A stretch of 64,000 nucleotides of DNA from Nereocystis luetkeana (Eukaryota > Sar > Phaeophyceae > Laminariales > Laminariaceae), in assembly GCA_031213475.1 (NCBI GenBank), contig JARUPZ010000009.1, positions 7,535,601-7,599,600 on the forward strand. The letters run 5' to 3'. The notes beneath the pieces were generated by a model, which worked only from the letters and a program-made list of their open reading frames with translations, made no database searches and was not told the origin of the DNA. Position 1 is the first letter of the stretch. Each line of letters starts with the position of its first letter. Made by a program: the position numbers and the translations under genes. This document shows, one piece after another, positions 45,029-56,514 of this stretch.

Positions 45029-45608
45029 CTATCCCTCGCTACCTCCATTTGCTCGCCCCCGCACGTATTTTTCCGTGTCGATCGGGACACCCACCACCGT
45101 CACCCCCCCTTCGTCTGCGATGCGGACCTCAACGCTTTCAAGGAGCGAAATCTCCTCCATCGCCGGCGCGTGCCCGTTTGGTGGTAGTGCCACTGTTTTA
45201 ACGGCGCTGACCGCAATGCCGATGTCGTCTAGCTGTCGTCGGAGGGAGACGAATGATCTAATCGTGTTGGCCGTGATCACTGTGAGGCCGAGAGAGACAT
45301 CGTCCACCTTCGCGAAGGCTTCCACTCTTTCTCTCTCGAGTTCCTGCCGGGATCGCTTCAGCCCCAGTCGAAACTCCAGGCCGAACATTGCTAGTCCCAT
45401 GGGATCCCCTTGCTGGACACCGCTGGTGTGAGTGATCGTCTTGATCTCTCCTGAGTCCATCTTGAAAAGCATGGCATCTGGTCTTGTGCCGTACCACTTG
45501 ACAACTAAAGGCGTGAGCGCTGGCACGCATTTTGCCGCGTCTTCTATTAATAGCACCGCCGCCTACTTTACGGCGTTGAAGGCTTTGCAGCAGTCTGTAT
45601 TGATGCAC
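45029..45608 (-). pseudogene. LINE reverse transcriptase relic
   Basis: The longest open part has 175 codons (45556-45029). Motif A lies immediately upstream in the same frame behind a TAG stop. The codons LLIEDAAKC just inside the open part include a TATTAATA word at 45543-45550. Removing TTAATA would delete two codons without changing frame. C-terminal residues SVEVRIADEGGVTVVGVPIDTEKYV fit the region after the palm. Confidence 0.75.
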
Positions 45609-45884
45609 TGGTATACGTACGGTTGGGGCATGATGAAAACGTTATCTGCATACATTTGATGTCATGAAAACAATACTGGCTGCCGGCGGCTCGTGGCAAC
45701 AGCAGTAGAACTCTACAGTAGCATTACTATTAACATCAATAGGCAGCAACAGGTCAACCTACGATTGAGGGCATCATGAAAACAATATCTGCACCTGTCC
45801 TGAAAAGTGTATCTCTGCGTTTTAATGACTGCCAAAAGAAGTACAATATACTCACGGTTACAGCAGACTCGTGGCAAGGGCAAC

Positions 45885-46080
45885 ATACTACTACCACTAC
45901 TACTACTACTACTGCTACTACTGCTGCTACTACTACTAGTACGACTACTACGACTACTACTGCTGCTACTCCTACTACTGCCACTACTACTACTGCTACT
46001 GCTACTAATACTACTATTATCCTTCTACTACTACTACTGCCACTGCTACTATTATACCACTACTGCTACTATTAATACTA
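45885..46080 (+). repeat. (CTA)n trinucleotide microsatellite
   Basis: Mostly CTA/TAC triplets with CTG interruptions. TATTAATA lies at 46070-46077 at its right end. The ORFs on both strands are repeat artefacts. Confidence 0.9.
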
Positions 46081-46084
46081 CCAT

Positions 46085-46470
46085 GCCAGATGCGGGGGGG
46101 TAGAGGGAGACGGGCGGCAGAATAAACATGGCTCTGTGGCTCTTGCCTGGTTTGTATTACCTGCTGCTGGGAGTGTGTCATTAGAGAACACGTTATGTAT
46201 GATACCTACACATATACATACCTGGTATGCAGTAGATACCTGCCACCAAGTCTCCCCAGGTACATGGGCCGAGGGAGCTAGTTTTGTCGTCACGTACGTG
46301 CTCAATGTGAGGTGTGTGGTGTACGTCAAAGGGCTAGGTGAATCATACATGACGTTCGACAGAAGTTTTCTGCTGCTGCAGTATCTGCTGCTGCTCCGGC
46401 TGCTGAGGTTGATAAAGATCATAACTGGACATACGGGCATTTTCAGTTTTGTTGACTTTTCAACGCAGAG
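46085..46470 (+). repeat. Diverged direct duplication, left copy
   Basis: Shared order with 46570-46960: GGCAG...ATGG, GGCTCTTG, ATTACCTGCTGCTG, CTCCCCAGG-TAC, GTGCTC, a CTGCTGCAGTAT block, and GCTGAGGTTGA. It contains TACCTGGTA at 46219-46227, which has no counterpart in the right copy. Confidence 0.55.
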
Positions 46471-46569
46471 GAAATTCAGCGGCGAAAATTCTTCGTTGTT
46501 GAAAGTGCATACAGCTCGTCGTATCAAACGGGATTTTTAGTTCAAATAAAATATCCAGCCACGCAGTCG

Positions 46570-46960
46570 GGCAGCGTGGGCCATGCCCGGTGGTATACAC
46601 CGAGGCAGTACAGCGAAACGGGAGGCAGTATGGGCCTGCCTCTACGGCTCTTGGCCGTTGCGATTACCTGCTGCTGAGAGCGTGAGACTGGTCAACTAGC
46701 TACTGTAGTTATGGCAACCAGTAATACGTGGTGTCAAAAATTCTCCCCAGGATACACGGACCGTTCGTTGTGGGCACCAACGTGCTCGGTGTTAGATGTA
46801 CGATACTCGGGAAATGGCTTGGTGCAACAGATACGACAGCCAACAGATATGTAATGATGTTGCTGCAGTATGTCTTCTGCTGCTGCTACTTTTTCTACTG
46901 AGGTTGAAAACCCATGTACAGAAGAAGAGAGGGAGTGTTCAAGGGGGGCGGGCTATTTGG
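46570..46960 (+). repeat. Diverged direct duplication, right copy
   Basis: Partner of 46085-46470. The two units are about 490 bp apart and too diverged to share an ORF. Confidence 0.55.
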
Positions 46961-47567
46961 GAAAACACGTTCTAAAATGTGGGGGTTTCCATGTCGCCTA
47001 CTCAGCTCGGCTAGGCGAAAGGCAACGCCTTGCTTTTTCGAGTCAACTCAGCAACGTTCAACACCCCGAGCACCACCATGGTGCTCGGCCGGGATCCAGA
47101 CGTGCGTCGTAATGTACCTACGGCCCCTTTGCTTGGCCCGCAGCCGAAAGTGCGCGAAGGAACCCTCGGCCGCCGGAGAGCAGCATCCTAAACAAATGGC
47201 GCAATATTATACTTATACATATATACCCTGATGGGCCCGTCATGTGAGTGAATGTGTCGCTCTTAAAGAGTGACAGCATGCACTCTCGTCCCTCTGGAGT
47301 GCCAGCATTGCTCGCTGCATCTTCCCCCTGCAATCTGGAAGTCAGCTATCAAAATTGGTTTGTAGCGGCACACCTGCTGCTCGTCGAACAGAAACTTCGC
47401 TATATCACCCTGGTACGTAGCTTCGTTGAACAATACATTTTACGGTGCTAGTCGAGTAAGAATATAGGCGCACTATGTATACGTACGACACGCCGTACGA
47501 CGTACCTGGTAGACGATACGACTTGACTTGATAGGTACTGCTGCAGAGCATTGATACAGTATGCTAC

Positions 47568-47582
47568 TATTAATACCTGGTA
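47568..47582. repeat. Compound scar TATTAATA + TACCTGGTA sharing one TA
   Basis: TATTAATA (47568-47575) and TACCTGGTA (47574-47582) overlap by TA, giving TATTAATACCTGGTA. Two different palindromes used the same TA in succession. Confidence 0.8.
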
Positions 47583-47619
47583 CTGCGTAGAGGTGCTATT
47601 CTTAACCAGAGATGTTCCA

Positions 47620-47885
47620 TGGGCCGTCCCGTGGCCTCTTGAATGTCTATGCGATGCTCGATGGAACGTCCCATTCGTTCATCTATAACATGTCAAACAT
47701 CCCATAGGATGTCCCAACGGATAATCCGTCGGATGGCCCACAGCATGCTATACATCCCATGGGATATGCTGCCAGATGACCAATAAGACGTACCAGGTAT
47801 TAGATATTGGGCATTCTATTGGACGTCCCGCGGGCTGGCTCACAGGATGTCATTCAACCCATGGGATGTCCCATAGTAGAATCGG
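47620..47885. repeat. CCATGGGATGTCC palindromic-word satellite, block 1
   Basis: The block is composed of variants of CATCCCATGGGAT and GATGTCCCATAGGATG at irregular spacing. The same words form blocks at 52090-52350, 53280-53680 and 55290-55780. Many units are themselves near-palindromes. Confidence 0.65.
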
Positions 47886-48060
47886 GTAGATGAAAATGCA
47901 GACAGCGATAGCAAGGAGGCGGCTCCATGAGCTGGAACCCATGAATCTCTTGTAAAACGACTGCCACCCCCATCAGTGCTCTAATTTACTGTTAATACCA
48001 GCCCAAGGCCAGAAGAACAGAGATTTGTTAAGCAATACTGAAGATACGGAGCAAGAGTGT
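47885..48060 (+). repeat. Segmental duplicate a
   Basis: Matches 51610-51770: GACAGCGAT(A/G)GCAAGGAGG, GGCTCCATG, GGAACCC, then CCCAAGGCCAGAAG against CCCAAAGCCACAGA. At the left end the partner at 51600 has TACCTGGTAGAG where this copy reads ATAGTAGAA. Confidence 0.6.
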
Positions 48061-48378
48061 CATCCTCGTCGTCCCGAACGACATTATCATTGGGGCAGAC
48101 TGCCCCCATCTGCTGTGGAGTGGACTTCGCAGGCTCGAGCGTCCGATACAGGCCCAGTACGCAGCACAGAAAGCAAAATTGACGCATCTCGGAAGAGTCG
48201 GCGCAAGCATCGTTGCGATTGATATAAGCAGCACAGGTGGGGCGGGCGCGAAGGAGAACGCAAGCGGTAGCAGTCGAGGCCTTGGTCAGGCCCACTCATA
48301 CTTGTCTACTACTGCTGTAGGCACGACACGCCTGATACCGCCGACGCACAATAGAGCACAAAGTGAGAGGCCCGCTTA
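48034..48378 (+). other. Open frame without start codon, unrecognised
   Basis: A plus-strand frame stays open for about 114 codons (including VVPNDIIIGADCP and RPIQAQYAAQKAKLTHL) and ends at a TAA near 48377. There is no ATG. The minus strand is also open here (48295-47981). It could be a coding relic or chance. Confidence 0.15.
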
Positions 48379-48649
48379 ATGACGCGTGCGCTTCGCCCCC
48401 ATTGTTTCTCAGTACGTCCGTGTCTGGAATGGGGCATGGCGGTAGTCGAGGGCATCGGGTATCGATCTTGCATCTCACCACTCGTACAATATGGTGTACC
48501 AGGTATATATTGTGTACCAGGTTTACGGTATACAGACCATGTGTGTTTGGTGCACTCCCCAAGATACGGTTTGAACAAGAAGGGCGTACCAAACGCATAG
48601 GCAGCCTAGACTATTAACGTATCATACATTCGACATATCAATATACCGT

Positions 48650-51230
48650 ATTGACACTGCCGGACGCTCACAGTCGAAGAGCTATGGCTGACACGGCTCT
48701 GTTGTGGGTTGCGGATGGCATGCTGTTGACCGTTTCCCGTTTGGCGCTGTTGATCCACAGCTGCGATTGCTGACGCTGATGTACCATAGTCCATCGTTGC
48801 AGTTGCTATCCCTCTGGTCGCCCGGTTGATATGTACCTGTTCCGACTATATCGGTCGCAGTCAATATACCGCTGACCACGACTCCTGCCGCTCGCCTATG
48901 ATACACAGATGTTTCTGACACGGTAGGGCCAGAATTGCGGTCGGCACACAGGCTGTTGATAGGCAGCTGATGCTGACACGGGGCAGCAACGGCTGGCCTC
49001 TTTCATCACCGTGCATACAGAGTTCCCCATCACTTCGAACACAACGGTGTTGCCGACACGGTTGAAAAATATAACGGTTGATATACCACTAATACATGAA
49101 GCTATTGATGACACGTTAGAGTCGTCGATCCAGTGGTTTGGGATACCCCGTTCCAACATTGCCCTACCGAGGCTATAGGGGAAGCTGACTCGGGATTGAC
49201 GTAGGCGGTAAACCACACGGCCCCCTCTCTCGGTACGGCATAGCCACCGCGCGTTCACGCAGCTGGCGCGATGTTTTCCTCATTTCGTTCCGACGTCGAC
49301 GTAACCGTAACCAGATTCCAGGTAGTGCGTGGGTGGTAGCATGGTTGCGTGGCAAATCCAGCCACCAATGTTGCACGGGATCGAATTGTTTCGAATGAGC
49401 TTCGTGTTCTTCGCTTGTCGGTCGATACTCAGTGACTGTTCATGACAAGGTTGCCTTCCCGCGGCTCGCGGTTCAAGTACAGCTATGACTGCCGCAGCTA
49501 TGTTCTGGTTGCGGCTGATATATCACGAACTGCTGTTCCCGTGGGCTTCGATTAGTTCCCAGCTAGGATCGCCGACAAAGCTGTGTCATAGCTGGCCCGC
49601 TCGTCGCGCTGTATATTGATACAGCATGTAAGCAGACACAGATACGACAGGGTCACGGCCAATGTATCGCTAGTCGTAGCCCACGCCCCTCGCCGTTGAT
49701 ACTCATACCAGGCAGAAACGGATGCGCCACAGTGGTTATCGGAACATGGGCTGTCGATAGACTGCTCAGTTGGCACGGCGTAGCTACGGCTGTGTTCTCC
49801 TGCATCTCGGTGCATACTGATGTATCGTGTCTCCGATACGGTTGTGTCAAGTTCGTGGTCGATGTACTACTTTTTGATGCACAGCGATTGCGGACAGCGT
49901 TGTGTCATCGTGGCAGTGACTGATACTGCCCGTGCCGACGCTGCTGCACGTGGGCTATATTTCTGGTTTATCTCGAGGTGGTGCTATTAATAGCAGTAGC
50001 CCACACCGCCCCCCCTCCCAGTTGCTTGATACAGACACGATACAGCAACCGCACACCGGACAACGCCGCGTTTTCTTCCTTTCTTACCAATACCCCTGCG
50101 CCATCCGTTCCCCCTCAACCCATTGCTGCGCGGGTGCTATTTATTGCTCTCCGCTGGGCGTAATTGGTACGTAGTGAGGGTGGGCATAGCCATGTCGCAG
50201 ATGAGGTTTGGATACCGCTGGTCGTTTCTCCAGGGGGTGGTGGTTGACATAGCCATAAGACTCTCACGGATGCATGCCGGACCGGTTGATATATCGATGT
50301 TTGCATACCGTTGGCTCCTCCATTGTCGCGTTTGATGCTCAAATGGTGTAGGCAGGGCTGTGCCATTGTGGCGGTCAGTATACCGCTGGTCGGTCTGCTG
50401 CCGGTCGCGGTAGATACACGATTTGGCCCACACGCGGTGGCGCCATTACTGCGATTACTCCCCGATTGACCGCCACTGACACACAGCTACCATACGGCGG
50501 GCAGCCTTCGTATGCGCTTGCTCTACACCTTGTCACTTCACTCCACAGTACGCGTGGTGCAGATACGTCTCTTCCCGGCTGTATACAAAGTACATGGTCA
50601 AGGTCTCGCGCGCTGTACGCGTGATCTTATACGATAAGTACGTCAAAAATACGGTCGCGCGCGCGCAGGTTATAGGACGGGGACTACCACTGCGGTCAAC
50701 AACACAAACAAAGCTTCCTGTTGTGGGCATGACATATGAGAAGTGCGCTTGGCTTCCGCTGTACGTACTATATGTTTCACGAGACTCGTCGTGGTGGCTA
50801 CAACGATTGAATGGATCCACCGTTTTCGATATGCCTTTGTCATCAACGGTCTCACCGAAAAACAAGAGCGTACCTTTATCGCTTTGCTGATGCGGGTGCG
50901 TCTCGTCTATTGCTAAGACGGTTGTGTCAACGGCAAGTATTGTAGTTGCCACACCGGTAACGCTGACAGCGCCGTGTCGTAAGTGTGGGTGTTGTACCGC
51001 TATGGGGAACATACGCCGCTCGCTGTGTATCGGTCGCAGCTGCTAGGTCGCTGTTAACTGACAACGCTGTGTCATGGCCGCGGTTAGTACAACGTATGAT
51101 GGTAATGCCGCGATTACCCCCAAGGGAGAGCGCCAGAAAAACGCTTTGACGGGCCCAAAGGATCTGCAACGCTAATCGTTGCAAGATGAATACCTGGTAC
51201 ACGAGGGTAGGGGATCCGCGCAGGATTTAC
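48650..51230. repeat. Highly degenerate satellite-like array (2.6 kb)
   Basis: Phrases such as GTTGATA(T/C)AC, CTGACACGGTTG, TGTGTCATxGTGGCGGT and GGTCGCxGT recur throughout in the same orientation at roughly 50-120 bp intervals with heavy divergence. No gene is evident. TATTAATA at 49985-49992 and TACCTGGTA at 51191-51199 lie inside. Confidence 0.55.
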
Positions 51231-51599
51231 GGCGGTTGCGGTGGTCAATGAGATTATGAACATACGGGGCTAGAACATGGAACCAACAACGCATTGTTGG
51301 TGTATTTTAGGGCGACCGCTGGTGTCGTTTTAGGAGGGGCGTATCAAACGTACAACTGCGCCTCTTGACAGTTGGCGAATAAGCGACTACCATCGACTCG
51401 CCATTTTTGCCGGTCCGTCGTTGGGTGCACGTCGCGGGACGCTAGATGTAAAAAATATCCGGGTGAGACCACCGAACCCAGTCCAGTTGCAAGTGAAACA
51501 ACGAAGTATGGGTAGGCCCAGCGGCTATGGGCAAGAGGGGATCATCTATTTCATGCGTGCCTAGAACGATCGGGGATGGCGAGGAAGAACACTCTCTCG

Positions 51600-51770
51600 T
51601 ACCTGGTAGAGTAAAATCGCGATCAATGAAAAGGCCTACAGCGATGGCAAGGAGGTGGCTCCATGTATCGGAACCCGCAAACCTATTGCAGAATGACTGA
51701 CCCCCGGATCATTGACCTGTTGGCTTACGACCCCAAAGCCACAGAAAGGAGGCCGTGGAATAAATACTGA
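51600..51770 (+). repeat. Segmental duplicate b
   Basis: Partner of 47885-48060, beginning with a TACCTGGTA word (51600-51608) at the point where homology starts. Confidence 0.6.
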
Positions 51771-52089
51771 CCAACCCAGCTTATGCATGCAGTAGTTCTT
51801 GGGTTTGAAACCAGTGCTGAAGGGAGATTGCTGCCAAAAACCACAGGCAGCGAGCCCTCGCTCAGTACGGGAGATGTGATCAGATGGATCGGAACATGTG
51901 ATAATGCTTTTGGTTCACAAAATGTTTGAGCATGCTGGACATATTTTCTGGGCCGTGATTTTATGTCCAGGATTGCTGACGCGCTGTAGAGCGGAGGTAT
52001 GTCCCAGGCGAGATATTGCTGCTTCGGAGCAGGAGGCCTCAAACAATCCATTGCTTACTAAAAATGATCGGCTATCGCATGCTGTAAGA

Positions 52090-52350
52090 GGTCGCATGGG
52101 GTGGTCCACATCATGTCATACTACGATGGATCAGCCCATGGGTTATGGTACACCTCATACTCGTAGGATTTGTTTCATTCCGTGGAACACCCCGCAGGAT
52201 CTTTTGTTATATCATGGGATATCCCACGGGTTAACCCGTGGGATGCATGTGATACGCTCTTGACCACCCCATGGGGCATCCTATAGGATGGACAGTATGC
52301 CAGTCCATCAGGAATCCGACGAGAAGTCCCATGAGATGTACCGGTATGGT
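52090..52350. repeat. CCATGGGATGTCC palindromic-word satellite, block 2
   Basis: Same words as block 1. It contains a perfect 22-bp palindrome centred on GGGTTAACCC at 52222-52243. Confidence 0.7.
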
Positions 52351-52389
52351 ACGCGACGTACTATGTAAGGTTCCTCATCTGGGTGTGGT

Positions 52390-52970
52390 TTACTTGAAAT
52401 CCCGGTTCTTTTCGCAAATCCACTCCAGGCAAGAGAGCACACAGAACAGAGGTGTTCCTCCTGTGCCTACGAGCCAGTGTGAAGTTGCCCTGTGTTGTGC
52501 CGCTGCTGTCGTTGCTGCCGCTGCTGCTGCTGCTGCTGTCAGACCGCCCCCGTTGTACTGCGCCCTTCGAGGATTACTTAGGCTGTCCAAAGGTAAACCT
52601 GTGGAAAGGTTGCTGCTGCTGTGGGGCTGAGATGGTATGCGATGTTGCTCAAGGCAGCGGCTATGCCAAACGTTGTTGCAGCACAAACAGATCAACGTTA
52701 TATACTGGTATACGGATTGCACAGCATTATCTACTACGTGCGACCAATGCACCGAGCGAGTTTGTGATATATTTATACTTGTCATCGTCGAACGCATATC
52801 AAACGAACTCACCGCGGCACGAAAATATGGGTTACAAGCACGACTGCTACTGCACGCGAGGGAGGCCGGAGGGCGAGGCGACCAGAAGACCAAAATCGAG
52901 TGGGCGGTGGCCAAGCAATCACGCTCCATGTGCGAAGCGGGTCAGGTGACAAAGGAAGGTGCGAGCTGAG
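52390..52970. other. Overlapping ORFs on both strands, uncertain
   Basis: A 179-codon minus-strand frame (52929-52390) and a 110-codon plus-strand frame (52637-52969, ending ARKYGLQARLLLHAREAGG... KEGAS) overlap. A GCTGCTGC run keeps the minus frame open. No domain is recognised on either strand. The segment separates two satellite blocks. Confidence 0.2.
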
Positions 52971-53279
52971 AAATGCCCCGGCAATATACAGCCCAACATG
53001 CGAAAACTTGCTGGTCGTTTTTTATTGACGGGTTCCAAACGCCCTGCTTGGTCCTGATTCGGCGGAATTCGGTTCCATGAAATAGATCAGCTTGGGGAAC
53101 TTCAACGCCAAGCGAACGCGCGACGGAGCCCGGCCGGGGCCCAAATCTTGGGCCGACGTCTACACCCGGCCCGCGTGCGTGCACCCTTGCCGAATGCTCC
53201 AGAAAAAAACCGCGGTCGGAAGAGAAAAGATTCTAATGTGTACGAACACAAGTGCACTTCAAACATATACAAACGGTAT

Positions 53280-53680
53280 GTGACAACTTGTGAGACAGCC
53301 CACGGGGCATTCCATGAAAGATGTTTGGCATCCCACGCCACATCCCATGGTCTTTTAGCCGCATAGAACGTCCCATGGGACGTCCCAAGGGACGGCCAAT
53401 GGGAGTGTATAGTCCATGAACCATATAATGGAAAGTTCCATCGGATATCCTATACGTGTGAGATTCCGTAGAAAGGACGATCGGGCATCGTATTGGCTAT
53501 CCCGTATCATAACCCATGGGATATCGTGTAAAGTCATCCTGGAGGACCTCCCCTAGGATGTACCACGGGACATCTTACAGGAGGTCCCACGATACATCCC
53601 ATGGAACATGCATAGCGGAATGCATGCGGATTGCTACCTATGAACATCCCATATGACTTTCCGTTGGCTGACTGATGGGG
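53280..53680. repeat. CCATGGGATGTCC palindromic-word satellite, block 3
   Basis: Variants of CATCCCATGG, CCCATGGGACGTCCC and ACCCATGGGATATCG at irregular spacing. Confidence 0.65.
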
Positions 53681-53689
53681 TGTCTCAGC

Positions 53690-53800
53690 CTCATGAGACG
53701 TACCGGGTAATCACGATCCTAACGGGGACGCACGAAGAGCACTCCCGCAGGGAAATAAAAAACTGCTGGAAGTGCGCAAGGAGCAAGCCAATGGCACTTG
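53690..53800 (+). repeat. Segmental duplicate c
   Basis: Matches 54890-54985: TCGATCCTA or ACGATCCTAA, GGG(A/G)(A/C)GCACGAAGAGCA, GCTGGAAG or GCTGGAAA. It is adjacent to satellite block 3. Confidence 0.55.
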
Positions 53801-54079
53801 GATTCTCCGCGGTCCAGCGCAACACGAGAACGCGGGCCACGGTGTGGAAAACCAGAGCCCACCTACCTACATATGTTAAACGCGGGAGTCACAGCGGGTG
53901 CCAGCTCGTTGGACCACAACTAGACAATGAGGTCGCTCCTATGTGCCAAACACAGTGTGTACGTCGGGCCCAGGACTCTGGATTTATCTAACACCATCGG
54001 CCGGGACAGCTACAGCATGGCGCAGCGTTACCCAGGGTGACGCCTCTCAGCCCGAAGGAGCAGGCGCCGAGGTCGGAAT

Positions 54080-54684
54080 ATGGAAACAAAAGTGGACACG
54101 AAGAACGCAGCACCGTCGACAGATCCCAGTGGAGTACCTCTTTGTGGCCTACGTTGGTTGCTGGCGTGCTTCTTTTCTGTAGCACGTCAAACTAACCCCG
54201 CTTCACGAAGCGAGCCGAGCTCCCTGCGAACGATTGGCAGCACAGCAGCAGCAGCAGCAGCAACAGCGGCAAGACGGGCAGCAGAGGTAGCAGCTGCAAC
54301 AATTCGTTTCCCGAGCAATCTAGAAGGCGGCGTGATTGAGGAACCGACGTTTACCTCGGAGCAGATGGCCACTAGCTTCCATACCCGTCGGCAGGCTGGC
54401 GTAGAGGATATCTACAGTAGTGCACCATGCAACCCTTAAGGGCGAGAGGGGCGACGAGTCACAAAACGGGCGGTTCGGCTCCGGGCGCCCTTTTGAAGTA
54501 CGTGGAGTGGAAGTTAGTCACCATCGCGAGCAATTACGCAGGGGAAACAGCGTCCGAGGACGCGGCGGGGGTGAAGCGTTCTGTCGAAATGGCGTTGAAA
54601 GAGGGGGGCGTCTTGCCGCCGTCCGGGCAGTGTGCACGCTCGTACACAGGGTTCCTACGGGACAGCCGGAGCGGAATCCGCTAG
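54080..54684 (+). pseudogene. Possible coding relic, unknown protein
   Basis: Two plus-strand frames follow each other. Frame 1 (54080-54439) has a poly-Ala stretch from CAG repeats and then non-repetitive sequence ending EEPTFTSEQMATSFHTRRQAG. Frame 2 (54427-54684) reads LLKYVEWKLVTIASNYAGE and DAAGVKRSVEMALKEGG, then a stop. The pieces would fit one protein broken by a frameshift or a short intron near 54430. No family recognised. Confidence 0.25.
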
Positions 54685-54889
54685 AGGCCGAGGTACATAC
54701 TTGGAAGCTTGAATGTGATAAGGACACCAGGAACTCCGTGGCGAGGAGATCAAGATACTATTCAACTATTCAACTACGGCATCGAGGAAAGGTAGAGAGA
54801 CCAGGTGTATGTCCGGGTGTGAGCTCATGCCGCAGCAGAAAGACCTCACTAGTCACATAACTACATACCAAATAAAGCAACGACGACAT

Positions 54890-54985
54890 GTTGTAGCTGT
54901 AATCTCGATCCTAGAACAGGGATGCACGAAGAGCAGCCCCAGAGGGGAGGAAAGTCTGCTGGAAAGGGCACTTGCATCCTCGGCG
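54890..54985 (+). repeat. Segmental duplicate d
   Basis: Partner of 53690-53800. Confidence 0.55.
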
Positions 54986-55289
54986 GCCTAGTGCAGCAGC
55001 ACGACAAAGTAGGTCCTGGTTAGGAAAAACGGGGCACCCCGGCCGGCCACCGTTGTGCGCGAGGTAATGCGTCGACAACAACATCGGTTTGAGTTTAATT
55101 GTTCGTCAGTGTGTTTATTTTACCAGAGTAACTACTCTCTGCGACGAGGTGACGCGATGATCGCCATCAAATCAACGCGGAGGCGGTAGCCCTGGGTGAG
55201 AGATGTGGCTGATCGTGGCAGAGAGGCCTCAAGAATCCCAAACCTATATGATACTGGTTCGAATTAAAGCGACGACGAAATGTTACTGA

Positions 55290-55780
55290 GGTCATATGTA
55301 TGGGTCATCCCATGGGTTGTGCCGTGTGGAGTACTATGGCGTATCCTACGATATGTACCATGAACTGTTATACGGGAGGGGGGGGGCGATATTAAGTCCG
55401 TTCCTTTTAGCCGCTCAAAGCCATCAGGGCAAGTGAGCCCTACTTATTTGCATTATTGAGCTCTTCAGCTATTTTTCCGTTTCCACAGTACCCCCTACCA
55501 TGCCGCCAACGTTTGCTGCGCTCCGCCAAAAGAGTAATATGGGGGTCCAATTTTGAGTGAGGTACAAAGCCACTCTCCCGACCCGAGTGGCGTAAGCCCC
55601 TCGTAGAAAACGGGGGTAGCCCCCCCACCATAGCACCAGCCCATGAGACCCCCCTCCGGATATGCTATTGGATGCCCCGTGGGTCATCCTTTAGGATGTT
55701 GGGATTCTTATGCGGTGTCCCATGGGATGGCGACAAACCCATGATATGGAACGTCAGTGGGATGTCCCATAGGATGACCT
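55290..55780. repeat. CCATGGGATGTCC palindromic-word satellite, block 4
   Basis: Words CATCCCATGGGTTG, CCCATGGGATGG and GTGGGATGTCCCATAGGATG surround a unique insert at 55370-55650. Confidence 0.6.
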
Positions 55781-56514
55781 ATAGATAGATAAACGAGCAA
55801 TGGACATCATACGATCATACTCCGGTTGCGTGTCCAAAATGGTAGTGGGGTATCGGATCTATTGCTTTCGTATACCCATGGGCTTTCTTGTGTTGGTACC
55901 GGAATCTATTCATGCCAAGGTCCAACTGAAAAATATTCCGGCACCAACATAACATTGGGTCTACGGTTGCATCTGGTGGCTCATAAACTCGTTCGCACTA
56001 TGTCATCCGAAGGTCGAAGAAAACCTCTGGGAGAAGGGCAAATGACGCTTAGTAACGGCGTTGGACTATGTTCGTGCGTAGGCGTCGCCTAGTTTTTTTT
56101 TCACCGTTTCCCATGCGCTTTGCTTCCTACTTGTGGGGATGTGTATGAGTGATCGGCGTGCAAGCCCATCACGTAGCATATATATGGTATGTTTATCGTC
56201 TCCCGATAAAGCTGGAGTGTTTACTATTCATCACAATTTTCACCCCGATATATATAACCTTATTGATACGAAATGGGTGACAGGCCTCGTCCTCAGTGTC
56301 ATGTATACAGGGAGGTCTTCGTAAGGATGCCACACACATCTTGATATCACCTATATCTCACAAACATTGAATCGAAGTACTGTTTCATCCGGTATCTATT
56401 AATAGTCATAGCATTGATGCTCTTCCAAGGGCGCCCGGGAAAAAAAAAAATGTGAACTGTCACATAATTTGTTTTCGCTATTGATAGACAGATGGGGGCG
56501 GGGGGGGGTTACTA

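Larger units (their letters stand above)
43389..45660 (-). mobile_element. Broken non-LTR retrotransposon (LINE) with C-terminal restriction-like endonuclease
   Basis: Minus-strand order is RT (45640-45029), thumb/connection region (45090-44620), zinc-knuckle region (about 44100) and endonuclease (43997-43389). RT motif A reads NTDCCKAFNAVK at about 45585. Motif B reads SGVQQGDPMG. Motif C is KVDDVSLG, with the usual aromatic residue before xDD replaced by Lys. Downstream, RCPCCDAVDV plus later His/Cys resembles the CCHC finger preceding restriction-like endonucleases in R2/CRE/NeSL-type elements. RMDIVV and SILLDVT provide the paired acidic positions of a PD-(D/E)XK-like fold. No APE endonuclease is seen, but the 5' part is missing. 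A stop after motif A and several frameshifts make it inactive. Confidence 0.75.

Noticed and set aside
45754..46103. Val-rich, Leu-rich and Thr-rich ORFs of up to 99 codons
   Set aside because: Artefacts of the (CTA)n microsatellite.
52390..52929. A 179-codon minus-strand ORF between satellite blocks
   Set aside because: It is kept open by a GCTGCTGC run, overlaps a plus-strand ORF and shows no domain. It is listed only as an uncertain region.
47620..55780. A CRISPR array, suggested by recurring palindromic words
   Set aside because: There are no fixed-length repeats or spacers, the words are degenerate and irregular, and the genome is eukaryotic.
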